A DNA stretch of 64,000 nucleotides from contig NZ_CP141184.1 in assembly GCF_035609205.1 (NCBI RefSeq), positions 6,691,971 to 6,755,970 of the forward strand. The letters run 5' to 3'. Under the pieces are notes generated by a model that did no database searches, was not told the origin of the DNA, and was given only the letters and a program-made list of their open reading frames with translations. Origin of the DNA: Hymenobacter sp. GOD-10R (GTDB lineage Bacteria; Bacteroidota; Bacteroidia; Cytophagales; Hymenobacteraceae). This document shows, one piece after another, positions 18,155-26,140 of the stretch. The number at the start of each line of letters is the position of its first letter. Within the stretch, counting starts at the first letter, position 1. The position numbers and the translations under genes were made by a program.

Positions 18155-18274
18155 TGTAGCGCGAAGCTCCAGCTTCGCGTATCGTTGAACTTAGCTAACG
18201 ATTGTTGTTGAAGATAAACACCATAAGTGGTTCTAGTCGTTCAACGATGCACGAAGCTGGAGCTTCGCACTACA
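18155..18274. repeat. Intergenic hairpin repeat, family A copy 1
   Basis: Arms of 35 bases at 18155-18189 and 18240-18274 pair at 32 of 35 positions. They begin TGTAGCGCGAAGCTCC and contain a nested palindrome (GCGAAGCTCCAGCTTCGCG). A second copy lies at 19331-19441 and a shortened relative at 58498-58564. No protein is encoded; the element looks like a REP/MITE-type palindrome. Confidence 0.85.
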
Positions 18275-18316
18275 TACGTTTTACCGAGGCTAGCCTGCCT
18301 GCTGCATCAAAACAGA

Positions 18317-18342
18317 AAACGCCCGCGTTTCGGCGGGCGTTT
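18317..18342 (-). terminator. Terminator downstream of the arginyltransferase-like gene
   Basis: AAACGCCCGC and GGCGGGCGTTT form a GC-rich stem with T-tracts at both ends. It appears to be the copy of the ybeY terminator carried along in a duplication (see 19477-19507). Confidence 0.8.
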
Positions 18343-18380
18343 GGATTATAAGTAAGCCTTAAAAGCTTGACGCAACACGT

Positions 18381-18455
18381 TCAAAACGTGCGCAAAGATA
18401 AGCAGTCGTCTGCTCTTTTACGCATGGCTATTTGGCTCCGTAAATTCCTGTTGGC
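18381..18455 (-). pseudogene. Relic of a ybeY 3' end
   Basis: On the minus strand this stretch reads in one frame to a TGA at 18381-18383 and gives a C-terminus with SQIAMRKRADDCLSLRTF. The intact YbeY at 19529 ends SQTAMRKKEDDCLSLRAF. Over the last 23 residues I count about 16 identities. The bases are also clearly alignable (AAGCAGTCGTC shared). No start or upstream ybeY sequence remains; the arginyltransferase-like gene ends 22 bases away. The relic is followed by a terminator and repeat A in the same order and similar spacing as behind the true ybeY, so it is part of a duplicated segment. Confidence 0.8.
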
Positions 18456-18477
18456 GCCGCAAAGCAGGCGGCGTGAG

Positions 18478-19215
18478 CTAGTCACCAGCAGAAGCTAGGT
18501 CGTCGCTGTCTGCTTCCTCATTTTGCCAACCAGCCATCAACTCCGCCGACTGCCGCGCTACTTCGGGCCAGGAAAACGGTAACCAGTACCGATTGACACA
18601 ATCGAAAACCTCCGTTGCCTCTCGGCAGGCAAACAGCTTGTAGTCGAACTTAGGGTAATCGTGCACCAAATAGCCAGGGTAATAATAATCCAGCTGTTGG
18701 CTCAAGGCATACTCAATTTTCAGCAGCATCAGGTACTTGCCCAAGCTATGACGACGGTAAGCTGGGTCATAGAAGTTCATAATGCCTGCCAGCGTGCGTC
18801 GCCCACTATCGAAAATCCCGCCGGCAATAAGCCGTGCCCCATCCCGAACTTCGATGATGCTGGTAGTGAATATGTTTTGCTTCGCGCCATCAAATAAAAA
18901 CGACTCAATGGTGCTCGGCGCATCGAAGTTGGTGGAGGCACGGTAATGCGCGTACAATGCTTCGTATTCTTCTGTAAGCTGGAAGGGCCGGATGCTAACG
19001 ACAAATGGCTGGTTCAGGCGAAATAAGCGCCGTTGTTCTGCCCCAAACTGCACCTGCGGTAGCACTAAGCGTAACCAGTGCACCGTGTATAACTCACCCT
19101 CGACGGGTAAAAACTGGCAGGTAAATAAATCCTGCTGCATGCGGTAATAGCCCTGGCCGAGGTAATGGTCTAAGGCATCGCCCCAAAGCACCGGATACTG
19201 CGGAATAGCAGACAT
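18478..19215 (-). CDS. Arginyltransferase-like (ATE/Bpt C-terminal) protein
   Basis: A 245-residue protein starting with ATG at 19215. The central and C-terminal part resembles the GNAT-fold domain of arginyl/leucyl-tRNA--protein transferases. It has a strand with GGIFDSGRRTLAGIMNFYDP, then RRHSLGKYLMLLKIEYA, and the diagnostic-looking YYYPGYLVHDYPKFDYKLF. Those enzymes add an amino acid from a charged tRNA to protein N-termini for degradation by the N-degron pathway. The N-terminal Cys cluster of classical ATE/Bpt is not seen; there is only one Cys near residue 33. Activity is therefore uncertain. The gene is bracketed by duplicated ybeY-3'/terminator/repeat segments, suggesting it was inserted or shuffled there. 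Confidence 0.75.
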   Translation of the reverse strand: MSAIPQYPVLWGDALDHYLGQGYYRMQQDLFTCQFLPVEGELYTVHWLRLVLPQVQFGAEQRRLFRLNQPFVVSIRPFQLTEEYEALYAHYRASTNFDAPSTIESFLFDGAKQNIFTTSIIEVRDGARLIAGGIFDSGRRTLAGIMNFYDPAYRRHSLGKYLMLLKIEYALSQQLDYYYPGYLVHDYPKFDYKLFACREATEVFDCVNRYWLPFSWPEVARQSAELMAGWQNEEADSDDLASAGD

Positions 19216-19330
19216 GAAGAAAGAGGAAAGTTTTTAGCACTAAGAACACCGTTTTTTGAGCCAGCCCAGCTAGGTTCCTTTCGAAGCGCAGGAGAAATTC
19301 TAACACAGACGGACAAACTAGTAGAACGAA

Positions 19331-19441
19331 TGTAGCGCGAAGCTCCCGCTTCGCGTCTCGTTGAACGTCGCATCTGCTATGACCTAGGTTTAGCCAACGA
19401 GTATCGTTCAACAAGGTGCGAAGCGGAAGATTCGCACTACA
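19331..19441. repeat. Intergenic hairpin repeat, family A copy 2
   Basis: Same outer sequence (TGTAGCGCGAAGCTCC...TTCGCACTACA) and layout as the copy at 18155, with a diverged loop. Arms of about 37 bases end in GTTGAACG and CGTTCAAC. It lies upstream of the arginyltransferase-like gene and downstream of the ybeY terminator. Confidence 0.85.
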
Positions 19442-19476
19442 TACCACTCAGATTACTTAGGTCGAGCTCCTGCACG

Positions 19477-19507
19477 AAAAACGCCCACCGAAAAGGCGGG
19501 CGTTTTT
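19477..19507 (-). terminator. Terminator of the DUF4175-RsbW-ybeY gene group
   Basis: AAAAACGCCC and GGGCGTTTTT form a strong stem with T-runs, 22 bases beyond the ybeY stop on the minus strand. Confidence 0.88.
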
Positions 19508-19528
19508 AATATTCAGAACCTAGTAAGG

Positions 19529-20020
19529 CTAAAAAGCGCGCAACGACAAGCAGTCGTCTTCTTTTTTGCGCATGGCCGTTTGGCTCAGTAAATCTTTGTC
19601 GGCGTAGCCTAGTAAGTGCAGTACGCCATGAATCATTACCCGGTGCAATTCATCGTGAAACGAGACACCAAGCTGCTGGGCATTCTCACGTACCCGCTCC
19701 ACGCTGATGAAGATGTCACCTTCTATTACATCCGACGTGTCGGCGTTATCGAAGGTGATAACATCAGTGTAGGTATCATGATCGAGGTATTCCACGTTCA
19801 CCCGGTGCAGATACTCGTCGGAGCAGAAAATATAGGTCAGCTGCACGATTTCGTGTTCGTGCACTTCTGAAACCCGTTCAATCCACGAGGTGAGTTCCTC
19901 CGCATCGGCTAGCTCAAAGTCCACGTCTTCCACGAGGAACTCGATACCGTGCAACTCGTGCGATTCTTCGGGGAGGCCAGGGTTCATTTCTCCTTCGGTT
20001 CCGGGTGGATGCGAGTTCAT
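19529..20020 (-). CDS. ybeY: Endoribonuclease YbeY (16S rRNA maturation)
   Basis: A 163-residue metal-dependent RNase that processes rRNA and takes part in ribosome quality control. The start ATG at 20020 overlaps the upstream stop by four bases (ATGA), supporting translational coupling. The metal-site block near the C-terminus reads HGVLHLLGYADKD, with His131 and His135. The third His of the usual HGxLHLxGYDH block is an Asp here, as I recall for other Bacteroidota. The middle contains YLDHDTYTDVITFD. Two genes upstream form an apparent unit: RsbW-like ATPase and the large DUF4175 gene. Confidence 0.95.
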   Translation of the reverse strand: MNSHPPGTEGEMNPGLPEESHELHGIEFLVEDVDFELADAEELTSWIERVSEVHEHEIVQLTYIFCSDEYLHRVNVEYLDHDTYTDVITFDNADTSDVIEGDIFISVERVRENAQQLGVSFHDELHRVMIHGVLHLLGYADKDLLSQTAMRKKEDDCLSLRAF

Positions 20021-20487
20021 GCGTTGGCGTGATCTGAAGAGGTAGATGGCTCAGAAGTAGAAGCCTCGGCCGTTTCGGCGGTAGGTTGCGTGAGGTAAAA
20101 CGTGAGCGACACCTGACGACCATCGTTGTTGAACTCCACTTCGTCGGCTAGGTGCCGAATTAGGAAGATGCCGCGACCACCAGGGTTTTCCAGGTTTTCG
20201 GGGGCCGTGGGGTCGATCAGATTGGTGTAGTCGAAACCTTCGCCTTCGTCTTCAACCTCAAACCGCACCCGATCCTTCTCAACGTACAGCGACAAGTTTA
20301 CGTGCTTGTCCTTGTCGAACTTGTTGCCGTGGCGAATGGCATTGTTCACAGCCTCCGTCACGGCGACCATGATGTTGCCATAAATGTCATCCTCAATGTG
20401 AAAAGTATCCTTCGAGTTGTCGATGAAACTTTCTACTACGCGGATGTTCTCAACAAGCGATGGAACCTGAATTTTGACCTGCTTCAT
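20017..20487 (-). CDS. RsbW-type ATP-binding protein (anti-sigma regulatory kinase-like)
   Basis: A 156-residue HATPase_c protein starting with ATG at 20487. The N-box VTEAVNNAIRHGNKFD, the G1 box VEDEGEGFD and the G2 box PGGRGIFLIRHLAD are all visible. This is the size and layout of anti-sigma factor serine kinases (RsbW/SpoIIAB) and related stand-alone switch kinases. These act by binding a partner protein rather than DNA. No sigma factor or STAS antagonist is adjacent, so its partner is unknown. It overlaps ybeY by four bases and follows DUF4175 after 41 bases. Confidence 0.93.
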   Translation of the reverse strand: MKQVKIQVPSLVENIRVVESFIDNSKDTFHIEDDIYGNIMVAVTEAVNNAIRHGNKFDKDKHVNLSLYVEKDRVRFEVEDEGEGFDYTNLIDPTAPENLENPGGRGIFLIRHLADEVEFNNDGRQVSLTFYLTQPTAETAEASTSEPSTSSDHANA

Positions 20488-20528
20488 AAAGATAATAGAG
20501 GGGCGAGGGCGGTAAAAGTAGCAGAAGG

Positions 20529-23500
20529 CTATTTCATTTTTTGAAAATATTCGCTCACCTCCCGCTGGTAATACGGGGTAAGTGCCGGGGGTACTGTGCG
20601 TAGCAGCTCTGTCTGCCGTTCTTTCGCTTGTTTGTACTTGTTGAAAGCAGGCGGAAAAACCGGCGGCAAATTCTTAGCAGTCTGCGCTTCACGCTTGTCA
20701 TCCTGGTCTCGCTCGCGGGCCGATTTCTCAGCTTCGAGCAAGCGAGTCATGATTTGGCGTTGACGCATGATGGTCTGCTCCGTCAGCCGCTTGTTTACGA
20801 GGTCGGTTTCGGTTTGTTCCATCATTTTTCTAATATCTCCAATGCCGCCCATTCCATCTTGGCCTTTGCCGTCTTTATTCATGCCTTTTTGCTGACCTTT
20901 CTGACCCTGCTGCATCTTTTCGAGCTGACCCATAGCGTCGCGTAGCATCTGTTGTTGACCAGCTAATTTGGCTAGCTCTTCGCTGAGCGCCCGACCCGAT
21001 TTGCCACTTTGCTGTAACTGCTGAATCTGCTGGTTAAGCTGCTGCTGCATCTTACCTAGCTGCCCTTCGCCGGCGGCACTGCCTCTCTTCTTCTTTTTGC
21101 CCGATTTGCCACCGCCTTGCTGCTGAGCTTGCTGGGCGTCGCGCTGGGCTTGTTGCATATCCTTCAGGGCATCGTTGAGCATGAGGGCTAGGTTGTTCAT
21201 GCTGGTCATGGCGAGCTGCTCGCTGTTGGTTGCCCGGCCCACGTTGCGCTGGCGGATGTAATTCAGCGACTCGTTCATACGGCCGTTCATCTCCCCTACT
21301 TCGCGCGTTACGAAGCTCTGAATCTGTGGTACCTTCTTGGCCAAGGCATAGAGCGAATCTTGAATAACAGCCGCGTCGTCCTTGAGCTTGCGTTGGGTCT
21401 GGCCTAGCTGCACAAAGCGCGGGTCGGTCTGGTCAACCTGGCGGAACTGCTTCATGAGGCTTTCCTGGTCGAAGCTGAGGGTAAGCAGATTTTCCAGAAT
21501 GTCGCGCAGGTTATCGATGTTCTGCTGCTGCTGGTCGCTTTCTTCCTGATCCTGCTGCTCGCGCATCTGCTGGGCCATTTTCTGCATCTGCTGGGCAGCG
21601 TTGCGTTGGCTCTGGCTAGCTTTCTGGTTCTGGTTTTTGGAAAGCTGCTCCTGGCTCTCCTGCATTTCCTGGTCAACCTGCTCCTGCTGGTCCTTCATCT
21701 CGTCGGCGCCATTTTCACCGTCGAGCTGCTGGTCCATCTTCTTTAGGTCTTCCAGTTCCTTCTTTACTTCCTCAAACTCCTGTTGCTTTTCGGCCTGCTG
21801 CTGCTTCAGCTCTTGTTGCTTTTGCTGCTGGTCAGCCTTCGAGCTGTTCTTCTGGTCTTTATTTTCTTGGTTACTCTTGTCCTGATTGCCTTTGTCGTTC
21901 TTTTCGCCAGGCATATCACCTTTGTCCGACTTGTTCTTGTCGTCGGCTTTATCCTTGTTTTTATCAGCTGTCGACTTGTCGTTCTTGTCCGACTTATTGT
22001 TTTTATCGGCCTGTTCGGTTTGCTCAGCTAGCTTTTCTTGCTCCTTCGCTAGCTCTTCCAGCTTTTGCGTGGCGGCTTCCTGCTTCTGCTCAAATTGCAG
22101 CTGCTTGAACATTTCCAGCGCCCGATCCAGCTCTTTCTGCAGGGTGTTTTCCTTGTTTTCGAGCTTTTGCAATAGCTGCTGCATCTCCATCTGGTTCGCA
22201 TCCTTCTGGTTTTCCAGCAGCTTCTGTAGCTCTTCGTATAGCTTCTTCGTCTCCGGGTCGAGCAATGATTCCATCAGCTTTTGCAGCTCCTGAGCCTTCT
22301 CCGCTAGCTCCTGGTTCTTGGGGTTGAGCTGATCCTGCTGCTGGGTCATCTGCTCAAACATCTTCTTCATGTCCGCCATCTGCTGGTCGAACTGCTGCTT
22401 TTCGTTGAGCATGTCTTGCAGCTGCTTGCGGTCTTGGAAGCTCAGGTCACGCTTGGTCTTGAGCTTGTCTTCCGACTTAGCTAGCTCGCGCTCCAGCTGC
22501 TTCGACTGCTGTGAGGCACGGCTCAGCTGGTTCTGCACCGACTGCGACTGAGCATTCAGCTGCTTCTGCATTTCGTTGCGGCTCGGCAGGCGGAATTCTG
22601 CCGAACGGGTGCGGGCACTCTTAGGGCCGTGCACACCGTCATTGTCCCACACTTCCACAAAGTACTCTAAGCGGCTGCCTGGCTGCAGGTTGAGCGGCCG
22701 CAAATCCCACTGATACGCATAACTCTGCGTTGGGCCGCTTTGGAGCGGTAGCGCTTTGGCTTTGTAAGCAGCGTTCGGGTTTTGTGTGGAGGTAACGCGA
22801 TAGCGCAACTCCAAACGCGACAGGCCATAATCGTCGCGTACAGAGCCACCTAGCGCTAGGTAGTTACGCGAGGTGGTGTCGGCAAATGCTTCTACCGTCA
22901 CCTCCGGCACCTGATCAGGAATGGCGGTGAGCTGATACAGAATCGGGTCCCGGTTGAGGCTAGCGGTATTTTGCAGTCGCACGGCGTATTCTTGGCTGCG
23001 CATCACGCGGCGCGTAGCCTGAAACTGGTCGTTGGCTTCGGTAGCCGTTACGGTCTCATCCGGGCTTTTGAAAAGTAATTGCAGCTGATCGGTAGCAGTA
23101 GTAGCAAATTCCCAACGCACCGTGCTGCCCTCGGGCACCGTTAGGTTACCAGTGTTGCGGATGGTTTCGGCTGGTTTTCCAATGTACGTTGGGTACGTCA
23201 CGTGAACGGCAAAATCACGCAGGTTCGGCCGCTCGCGCACGGCTAGGTTATAGTCATCAGAAGTAAAGCCCGCCGCCGACAGCTGAAACTCCGTATCGCG
23301 CTGCAACTGCTTGAACTCGTAGCTGTAGCGGTTCCCGCTTTCCTTCGTAAGGTGCCGCTCACGGCCACCGTAGAGAATGCTGATTTCATTCGGCAACGCC
23401 TCGCCTTGCACCGCCACTTCCAGCTTGAAATCTTCGCCGCGGAAAGCTTTGAGATCTTTGTTCGCAACAACAAAATGGAAAGGCGCTGGCGGAGAGTAAG

Positions 23501-24116
23501 CCCGCCGGTAGTTCAGAATTCGCTCAGTACCCTGCACGAACAGAGCCGGGTATACCAGCAGCAGCAAGACAATAACACCCGCCGGCACGGCCACGTACTT
23601 CCACAGCGGCCGAGACTGATCCTTGATCTTGATTCCTTCGGCAAACTCCAGCCCCGTAAACTGCGCGGCGCGTTGCTCCAGGCTAGCAGCAATTAGAGCA
23701 TTCTCACGAGCTTGACCTTGGAGCTGCAAGGCATTCAGGAGCTTATCCTGCACCTGCGGAAACAGCTCCCCCACCCGCTGGGCCGCTTGCTCATCGGTGA
23801 GCAAACGTCGCAAGTTCGTAAGGGCCGCCAGTGGCTGCCAGATCCAATGCACGAAAGCATAGACACCTAGCCCTAAAAAGCCAAATAGTAACCCGCCCCG
23901 AACCCATGTGGGCAGGTACAGAAAGTATTCGAGCAGATTAAAAACCACAAAAAGGGTAAGCAGTAAGCCGCCCGCTACCAGTGCGCCACGCACCAGCAGG
24001 TTGAGGTAAAACTTACGCTTAAAGGCATCCAGCTGGCCTAGCACCTGTTGCAGGGCGGAGGATGCGGTAGTTGTCTGAGAAGTTGTAGCAGCCACGGGTT
24101 CTTTCTCCACCAGCAT
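20529..24116 (-). CDS. DUF4175 family membrane protein, very long coiled coil
   Basis: A 1195-residue protein. Residues about 40-95 hold two membrane helices and about 175-195 a third. A beta-rich region to about residue 525 contains YSPPAPFHFVVANKDLKAFR and RLELRYRVTSTQ. From about residue 530 on, the sequence is an extreme Gln/Lys/Asp/Asn-rich coiled coil with runs such as NNKSDKNDKS and QQQKQQELKQQQ. The C-terminal part contains MRDAMGQLEKMQQGQKGQQ and ends with FPPAFNKYKQAKERQTELLR. DUF4175 proteins are large inner-membrane proteins of unknown function in this phylum. The start ATG at 24116 is the only sensible one. Confidence 0.9.
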   Translation of the reverse strand: MLVEKEPVAATTSQTTTASSALQQVLGQLDAFKRKFYLNLLVRGALVAGGLLLTLFVVFNLLEYFLYLPTWVRGGLLFGFLGLGVYAFVHWIWQPLAALTNLRRLLTDEQAAQRVGELFPQVQDKLLNALQLQGQARENALIAASLEQRAAQFTGLEFAEGIKIKDQSRPLWKYVAVPAGVIVLLLLVYPALFVQGTERILNYRRAYSPPAPFHFVVANKDLKAFRGEDFKLEVAVQGEALPNEISILYGGRERHLTKESGNRYSYEFKQLQRDTEFQLSAAGFTSDDYNLAVRERPNLRDFAVHVTYPTYIGKPAETIRNTGNLTVPEGSTVRWEFATTATDQLQLLFKSPDETVTATEANDQFQATRRVMRSQEYAVRLQNTASLNRDPILYQLTAIPDQVPEVTVEAFADTTSRNYLALGGSVRDDYGLSRLELRYRVTSTQNPNAAYKAKALPLQSGPTQSYAYQWDLRPLNLQPGSRLEYFVEVWDNDGVHGPKSARTRSAEFRLPSRNEMQKQLNAQSQSVQNQLSRASQQSKQLERELAKSEDKLKTKRDLSFQDRKQLQDMLNEKQQFDQQMADMKKMFEQMTQQQDQLNPKNQELAEKAQELQKLMESLLDPETKKLYEELQKLLENQKDANQMEMQQLLQKLENKENTLQKELDRALEMFKQLQFEQKQEAATQKLEELAKEQEKLAEQTEQADKNNKSDKNDKSTADKNKDKADDKNKSDKGDMPGEKNDKGNQDKSNQENKDQKNSSKADQQQKQQELKQQQAEKQQEFEEVKKELEDLKKMDQQLDGENGADEMKDQQEQVDQEMQESQEQLSKNQNQKASQSQRNAAQQMQKMAQQMREQQDQEESDQQQQNIDNLRDILENLLTLSFDQESLMKQFRQVDQTDPRFVQLGQTQRKLKDDAAVIQDSLYALAKKVPQIQSFVTREVGEMNGRMNESLNYIRQRNVGRATNSEQLAMTSMNNLALMLNDALKDMQQAQRDAQQAQQQGGGKSGKKKKRGSAAGEGQLGKMQQQLNQQIQQLQQSGKSGRALSEELAKLAGQQQMLRDAMGQLEKMQQGQKGQQKGMNKDGKGQDGMGGIGDIRKMMEQTETDLVNKRLTEQTIMRQRQIMTRLLEAEKSARERDQDDKREAQTAKNLPPVFPPAFNKYKQAKERQTELLRTVPPALTPYYQREVSEYFQKMK

Positions 24117-24249
24117 GAAAACAGCCCACTAGCAGGCTATAGCAAGATACGTTTTATCTGGAAGGTGCGCCAAGTGTTTGTTTGGCTGTGAGTATAACTA
24201 CGGCTCGGCTGGAAAAAGTGCCGAGTAAAACGGCGGCCCTTGGTTTCGC

Positions 24250-24350
24250 TGTCATCCGGAGCTAGCAAAGGACCTTTGTCACGTGAAAACAAATCGTTGT
24301 TACACGGCTCATCCTCATGTGAGAAGGTCCTTTGCCAGCTCCAAATGACA
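24250..24350. repeat. Intergenic hairpin repeat, family B copy 1
   Basis: Starts TGTCATCCGGAGCTAGCAAAGG and ends with the near complement CCTTTGCCAGCTCCAAATGACA, with an inner AAGGACCTT/AAGGTCCTT pair. Related copies lie at 40648-40740 and 53233-53336. It sits between xthA and the DUF4175 gene and encodes nothing. Confidence 0.8.
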
Positions 24351-24361
24351 GAAGAAGTTGA

Positions 24362-25123
24362 TTACAGCTTCACCCAAGCCGGGCAATGGTCCGAATGCAC
24401 GGCATCCGGTAATAAGCCGGCGTCGGCAATCCTAGGTTTCAGTGCGTTATCTACCAACAAATGATCTAGCCGCCACCCTACGTTCCGCTTGCGGGCACCG
24501 GCCCGGAAAGTCCACCACGAGTAATGACCGGTAGCATCGCCGTGCTGATGACGGAAGGAATCTGTGAAACCATCCTGCATAAAGTCAGCGAACCACTGAC
24601 GCTCTTCGGGCGTGAAGCCGGGGCTGTTCTGATTGGCTTTGGGGTTGTGCAAGTCGATGTCCGTTTGGCAGCAGTTGTAGTCGCCAGCAATAACAAGCGG
24701 CGGCACGCTAGCTTTTAGCTGCGCCACATACCGGCGGAAAAAGTGCAGCCAAGCCACCTTGAACGTCTGACGCTCAGGGCCGCTGGTACCGGAAGGCATG
24801 TACACGTTCAGCACCGAAACATCATCAAAGTCCAACCGCAGAACGCGGCCTTCGCTGTCGTAATCGGCCGTGCCGCAGCCAATTTCCACAGCGTTCGGCT
24901 TCTGCTTCGTGAAGGTGGCCACGCCACTATACCCGGGTTTTTCCGCCGGATGCAGATACGCGTGATACCCTAGCTCCTCAAATCCAGAAACATCGAGCGG
25001 CTCCCGGCCAGCTTTAATTTCCTGTAAGCAAAGTACGTCGGGGTCGGCTTGTTTCACCCAGTCCAATAAGCCTTTGCTCAGTGCCGAGCGCAGTCCGTTG
25101 ACGTTGTAAGAAATAATTTTCAA
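24362..25123 (-). CDS. xth: Exodeoxyribonuclease III
   Basis: A 253-residue AP endonuclease/3'-5' exonuclease of base excision repair. The start is TTG at 25123. The canonical opening KIISYNVNGLRSAL follows immediately, and an in-frame stop lies 15 bases upstream, so no ATG is available. Catalytic elements are visible: Asn in NVNGLR, Glu in CLQEIK, YMPSG, GDYNCC (Asp and Asn), LDHLLVDNAL and SDHCPAWVKL (Asp-His). The length is as expected. The gene stands alone between a family B repeat and the small 25221 gene. Confidence 0.97.
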   Translation of the reverse strand: MKIISYNVNGLRSALSKGLLDWVKQADPDVLCLQEIKAGREPLDVSGFEELGYHAYLHPAEKPGYSGVATFTKQKPNAVEIGCGTADYDSEGRVLRLDFDDVSVLNVYMPSGTSGPERQTFKVAWLHFFRRYVAQLKASVPPLVIAGDYNCCQTDIDLHNPKANQNSPGFTPEERQWFADFMQDGFTDSFRHQHGDATGHYSWWTFRAGARKRNVGWRLDHLLVDNALKPRIADAGLLPDAVHSDHCPAWVKL

Positions 25124-25220
25124 GAGGCTTGATTGCTAAACAGTAGAGTGGCTAAATAGCTGATTATTCTAGAACCTAGGTCTGAAGAATAGCCATTTTT
25201 CCACTCAGCCAGTCAACTAA

Positions 25221-25583
25221 TTAATCGTTATCAATTGTGTCAAAGTACTCCAGGATATGCCACTTCAGCATGCGCTCCTGCTCTTTCAAATTAGCGAAAG
25301 GCACCGGCCGAACCAGCTTGTAGTGTGGCCAACCATCCTCATCGATATTCTCCAACTCGTAGTGGCCCGAGATACTGAAAAGCCGGCAAGTCGCAATGTG
25401 CATCAGGTCCTGCTTCTGCTCCTTCGTGAACGGTCCCGCGCCCTGACCTAGCTCCTGCACGCCGATGAGCAAAAGCAAAGCGTTCAGATCCGGCTTCTTA
25501 CCGAAGCGGGCGCGCATCTCGTTCATGAGCTGCCACCAACGCGCTTCAAACTCAGCTTCGGTTTCCTGCGGGTCTAAGCTCAT
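25221..25583 (-). CDS. Conserved hypothetical protein coupled to an AhpD-like gene
   Basis: A 120-residue soluble protein whose ATG at 25583 overlaps the upstream stop by four bases (ATGA), so the two genes are translationally coupled. Visible segments are RWWQLMNEMRARFGKKPDLN, LLLIGVQELGQGAGPFTKEQ and DEDGWPHYKLVRPVP. I recognise it as a small Bacteroidota-specific type but can give it no function. Its constant pairing with a carboxymuconolactone decarboxylase-like protein suggests a shared redox or stress role. Confidence 0.85.
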   Translation of the reverse strand: MSLDPQETEAEFEARWWQLMNEMRARFGKKPDLNALLLLIGVQELGQGAGPFTKEQKQDLMHIATCRLFSISGHYELENIDEDGWPHYKLVRPVPFANLKEQERMLKWHILEYFDTIDND

Positions 25584-25957
25584 GCTTCGTGCGAGTGAGG
25601 AGCCGTGGGCGTAACGGCCTCGACTTTCAGTTCCTCCCAGTACTCCACCGCGCGGCGGAAGTGCGGAATCACGATGCTGCCGCCGATGAGGTTAGCAATG
25701 GCAAACACCTCATAAATTTCTTCATCTGTGAGATTTTGCTCGTGGCACTTACCTAGGTGATACTTGATGCAGTCGTCGCAGCGGAGCACCATGGAGCAGG
25801 CTAGGCCGAGCATCTCCTTGGTTTTTATGTCCAAAGCGCCTTCCTGGTAAGCGTTAGTGTCAAGGTTGAAAAAGCGCTTAATGACTTTATTATCAGCCGC
25901 CATGATCTTCTCGTTCATGCGGGCGCGGTAATCGTTGAATTCGGTAACTAAGCTCAT
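25580..25957 (-). CDS. Carboxymuconolactone decarboxylase/AhpD-like protein
   Basis: A 125-residue helical protein of the CMD family. ATG at 25957 is chosen over an in-frame TTG at 25993. The redox-type motif CDDCIKYHLGKC gives a CxxC and a following His, as in AhpD-like peroxidase partners. The C-terminal part contains EEIYEVFAIANLIGGSIVIP. Members either decarboxylate aromatic lactones or act as peroxide-defence thiol proteins; the CxxC favours the latter. It overlaps the next gene by four bases. Confidence 0.92.
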   Translation of the reverse strand: MSLVTEFNDYRARMNEKIMAADNKVIKRFFNLDTNAYQEGALDIKTKEMLGLACSMVLRCDDCIKYHLGKCHEQNLTDEEIYEVFAIANLIGGSIVIPHFRRAVEYWEELKVEAVTPTAPHSHEA

Positions 25958-26140
25958 TGGGTGAGGTAGTAAATGTGGGTTGGAATACAGCAAAGCTTGG
26001 CTAGATAATGGCTTTGCGAATACAAAGGTTTAGAAAGTATCGATAATTAAGCACCTAGCCCACTTGTCCCCTTGCACGCAAAGCAAGGACTGATTGCATA
26101 ACTGCTGGATAACGGCTGCTATAACTCACTATCTTACTAC

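Noticed and set aside
18393..18400. TATCTTTG box as a promoter for mnmG
   Set aside because: It lies inside the ybeY relic, where those bases are codons of the former CLSLR segment, and a terminator separates it from mnmG.
21601..22551. Series of plus-strand Ser/Cys/Phe-rich ORFs
   Set aside because: They are the opposite strand of the Gln/Lys-rich DUF4175 coding region.
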